Of a stretch of DNA of 7,530 nt, positions 5,939 through 7,530 are shown piece by piece. Position 1 is the stretch's first letter; every line of letters starts with the position of its first letter. Origin of the DNA: Acidimicrobiales bacterium (GTDB taxonomy: Bacteria; Actinomycetota; Acidimicrobiia; Acidimicrobiales; Palsa-688); the NCBI GenBank assembly GCA_030039575.1, contig JASHVH010000110.1, positions 1 through 7,530 of the forward strand. Direction: 5' to 3'. Below the pieces are notes generated by a model that was given only the letters and a program-made list of their open reading frames with translations, made no database searches and was not told where the DNA came from. A program made the translations under genes and the position numbers.

Positions 5939-6625
5939 ATGTCCATGCAGAACACACCGAGCATCGTTTTCGCCCACGGGCTCTGGGCTGACGGCTCGTG
6001 CTTTAGCAAAGTGATCCCTGCGTTGATTGCGGACGGGCACGACGTGGTGTCCACCCAGAACAGCCTCGACACACTCGAGGGCGATGTGGCAGCCGTGAGA
6101 CGAGCGTTGGGCCGGGTCAGCAGCCCGGTAATCCTGGTAGGTCACTCGTACGGCGGAACTGTTATCACAGCCGCTGGGACTGACGACCGCGTAGTGGGGC
6201 TGGTATATATCTGCGCGCTGGCTCCCGACGATGACGAAACGTCGCAGAGCCTGCAGGATAAGTTCCCCAAAACTGACGTGTTCGACTACATCGAAGTGGC
6301 GGAGGGCCGTATCTGGTTGCGCCCCGAGGGCATCGGGTGCTTCGCCGGCGACCTGTCAGCGGACGAGCAGCGACTCGTCTGGGCAACTCAAGGCGTCCCG
6401 GACGTCGACCTTTTCAACCAGAGGATCCCGGGCGCCGCCTGGAAGTCGAAGCCTACCGCGTACGTAGTCGGGAGCCAAGACCGCACCGTCAACCCGGAAC
6501 TGGAACGGTTTTGTGCCAAGCGCATGGGCGCTACGACCTATGAGCTTGACAGCAGCCACGTCCCCATGCTCTCCCAGCCCGAGGCGGTGACCGAGGCAAT
6601 CCGCAAGCTCGCGATGTCCGTTTGA
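5939..6625 (+). CDS. Alpha/beta hydrolase
   Basis: This is a complete 228-residue alpha/beta-hydrolase-fold enzyme of the compact Abhydrolase_6 / plant-esterase-like type. It is predicted to be cytoplasmic, as no signal peptide is seen. The N-terminal strand IVFAHGLWADGS (9-20) carries the HG oxyanion motif. The nucleophile elbow is GHSYGG (69-74 or so, Ser70). The acid is probably Asp181 in GSQDRTVNP, and the base His207 in DSSHVPMLSQPE. The triad is therefore complete. Length is normal for this group. The start is ATG 5939, just after AAAGGAGG (5927-5934); ATG 5945, two codons on, is equally possible by spacing. Close relatives are often annotated simply as alpha/beta hydrolase, and ester hydrolysis of a small molecule is the likeliest reaction; the substrate cannot be read from sequence. 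It stands alone, with an operator-like palindrome upstream and a hairpin directly after the stop. Confidence 0.93.
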   Translation: MSMQNTPSIVFAHGLWADGSCFSKVIPALIADGHDVVSTQNSLDTLEGDVAAVRRALGRVSSPVILVGHSYGGTVITAAGTDDRVVGLVYICALAPDDDETSQSLQDKFPKTDVFDYIEVAEGRIWLRPEGIGCFAGDLSADEQRLVWATQGVPDVDLFNQRIPGAAWKSKPTAYVVGSQDRTVNPELERFCAKRMGATTYELDSSHVPMLSQPEAVTEAIRKLAMSV

Positions 6626-6626
6626 A

Positions 6627-6643
6627 GGGCCTAAGCGAGGCCC
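6627..6643 (+). terminator. Hairpin after the hydrolase gene
   Basis: GGGCCT (6627-6632) and AGGCCC (6638-6643) form a perfect six-pair stem with an AAGCG loop, starting one base after the hydrolase stop codon. No T-run follows directly, which is common for actinobacterial hairpin terminators. Confidence 0.5.
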
Positions 6644-6742
6644 CGCGCTGGCGCCACCAGGTCTCTTAATTTTCGCCTTGCTCGGGAGATTGCGAACGGT
6701 GGCAATCATTTATCGGTCCAGCACATCAGAGCTTGGCTCCGA

Positions 6743-6773
6743 AACCGGGCCGGGCGCCGCAGGTGCCCCGGTT
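6743..6773 (-). terminator. Hairpin at the 3' end of the LAL remnant
   Basis: AACCGGG (6743-6749) and CCCGGTT (6767-6773) form a perfect seven-pair outer stem, and the interior can pair again (GGGCGC with GTGCCC). Read on the minus strand it begins at the stop codon of the truncated regulator, and TTT spans the base of its 3' arm. It is a plausible terminator for that gene; a plus-strand role is also possible. Confidence 0.4.
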
Positions 6774-7315
6774 CACAGCAGGCCGTGCTGGTGGGCGCAT
6801 TTCACCGCCTTGGCCCGGCTGGATACGTCCAGCCTCCCGTAGGTGTTCTCGAGGTGGGTCTTGAGCGTGTTCATGGGCACATAGAGGTTGCCTGCAATCT
6901 CCCGGGAGGTCAGCCGCGTGGCCAGGTACGGCAGCACCGGTAGCTCTGGCGGGCTCAGCAGGTCGGTTTCGGTGGTTGCTGGAGAGGACCGGCTGGGCCT
7001 GTGCTTGATCGCGGCCATGAGCTCATCTCTATAAGCGTCAGCGGGTGGGCGAGCCAGGCGGTCGGCCAAGAGCTGGAACAAGGCGGCGTCCGCGTTAACC
7101 AGTGGCCCCACGTAATGCTCGGGCTGGCCGGCTGGTGCGGGCGGCTGGGCCTCGACCAGCAGCCGGGCCTCGACCATGTCCAGGCGGGCACCCAGTGGCG
7201 AGCGGGCATCGGGTGATAGGGCGGCGCGTGCCAGCGCCAGCGCTTGGCGGGCCTCGGCCGTGTCGCCCCCGCGTGCCAGATCTTGGCCAGCATAGAAAGA
7301 GACGGACGTAGTGTT
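6773..7315 (-). pseudogene. 5'-truncated LAL/LuxR regulator remnant
   Basis: The minus-strand frame is open for 180 codons from 7315 to a TGA at 6775-6773, bounded upstream by an in-frame TAA (7318-7316). Its last 61 residues (from 6958) are a LuxR helix-turn-helix: LSPPELPVLPYLATRL, then TSREIAGNLYVPMNTLKTHL and YGRLDVSSRAKAV. The preceding part (YAGQDLARGGDTAEARQALA and on) is alanine-rich helical repeat as in the tail of LAL regulators. The P-loop ATPase half, some 600-700 residues, is absent, and the DHFR-like gene's upstream region begins where it should be. The first ATG is at 7177, with no good ribosome binding site seen. It is most likely a decaying fragment left by a deletion or rearrangement. 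A short DNA-binding protein made from ATG 7177 (134 residues) cannot be excluded. It is related to, but clearly diverged from, the intact regulator at 1955-4579. Confidence 0.75.
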
Positions 7316-7404
7316 TTAGAGAGCCCGGGGCGACGGGATAGACAGTAGGGCAGCCCAAAAGGCACAGGGTCACGGGAACATCCAAGGTTTTTCGGAGGAA
7401 CAGG

Positions 7405-7530
7405 ATGAGCGGTACGGGGAGCAGAACCGGCAAGGTGGTCGTAAACAGGTCGATGTCGCTTGACGGCTTCATCGCCGGTCCTGGTGACGCGATGGCCTGG
7501 ATCTTCGACTTCGTGGCGCCGGACGAGTTC
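7405..7530 (+). CDS. RibD C-terminal/DHFR-like family protein, N-terminal part (cut by window edge)
   Basis: The first 42 codons of a dihydrofolate-reductase-like (RibD_C) protein run off the right edge. After a short MSGTGSRTG lead, the first strand and loop VVVNRSMSLDGFIAGPGDAM (residues 11-30) carry the family's S-x-D-G-x-I-A-G signature. AWIFDFVAPDEF follows, as is usual in the actinobacterial members. These are predicted NADPH-dependent reductases with unknown physiological substrates; the name does not imply that it makes tetrahydrofolate. The start is ATG 7405, six bases after GGAGG (7394-7398), which is excellent. It is divergent from the LAL remnant, with 89 bases between the remnant's open frame and this start. 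Family assignment is good despite the short visible part. Confidence 0.88.
   Translation, partial: MSGTGSRTGKVVVNRSMSLDGFIAGPGDAMAWIFDFVAPDEF

Noticed and set aside
5717..6145. 142-codon minus-strand ORF opposite the hydrolase 5' end
   Set aside because: It is antisense to a complete, motif-rich hydrolase and its regulatory region, with no family feature of its own.
6955..7472. Alternative-frame minus-strand ORFs over the LAL remnant and DHFR-like start
   Set aside because: Products are Pro/Arg/Trp-rich; the remnant frame with its LuxR helix-turn-helix and the plus-strand DHFR-like gene explain the region.
1..7530. CRISPR array, tRNA, rRNA, insertion sequence or att-site
   Set aside because: No regularly spaced direct repeats, no tRNA-like cloverleaf, no transposase or integrase motifs, and no terminal repeats were seen by eye.

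Overview
The window is high-GC DNA with GC-rich third codon positions and strong GGAGG-type ribosome binding sites. Its protein families (DUF2252, a large ATPase-type LuxR/LAL regulator, an alpha/beta hydrolase, a RibD-C/DHFR-like protein, small multi-TM proteins) are typical of Actinomycetota. TTA leucine codons are frequent in two of the genes (at least three in the membrane-protein gene, four in the LAL gene), which argues against a Streptomyces-type genome that avoids TTA. The genus cannot be named from this sequence.

Layout, left to right. Positions 1-535 (minus strand) hold the first 178 codons of a DUF2252 protein that runs off the left edge. A divergent intergenic region follows, containing an ATCAC/GTGAT inverted repeat and a strong ribosome binding site that serves a short leader-like ORF. 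A membrane protein of about six TM segments (971-1639, plus) comes next. After a 315-base non-coding stretch lies the main gene, an 874-residue LAL regulator (1955-4579, plus) with an N-terminal P-loop ATPase and a C-terminal LuxR helix-turn-helix. Convergent to it is a 73-residue membrane protein (4667-4888, minus), possibly preceded by a weak coupled ORF. A 37-residue single-TM ORF with an excellent ribosome binding site (5294-5407, plus) is followed by about 530 bases without a convincing gene. That stretch is rich in inverted repeats and ends in a 12-bp perfect palindrome. A complete alpha/beta hydrolase (5939-6625, plus) follows. Next, on the minus strand, are the last 180 codons of a second LAL regulator that has lost its ATPase half (6773-7315). 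The start of a RibD-C/DHFR-like protein (7405-7530, plus) runs off the right edge.

The genes do not form one operon. Most have their own ribosome binding site and flanking spacer, and strands alternate, which looks like an accessory region assembled piecemeal; the LAL remnant supports past rearrangement. The complete LAL regulator could control a neighbour, but no target is proven. The most specific regulatory hint is a 13-bp sequence with ATCAC/GTGAT half-sites that occurs upstream of both the membrane-protein gene and the hydrolase gene. I found no convincing new multi-gene system, CRISPR array, tRNA or rRNA, insertion sequence or phage module.
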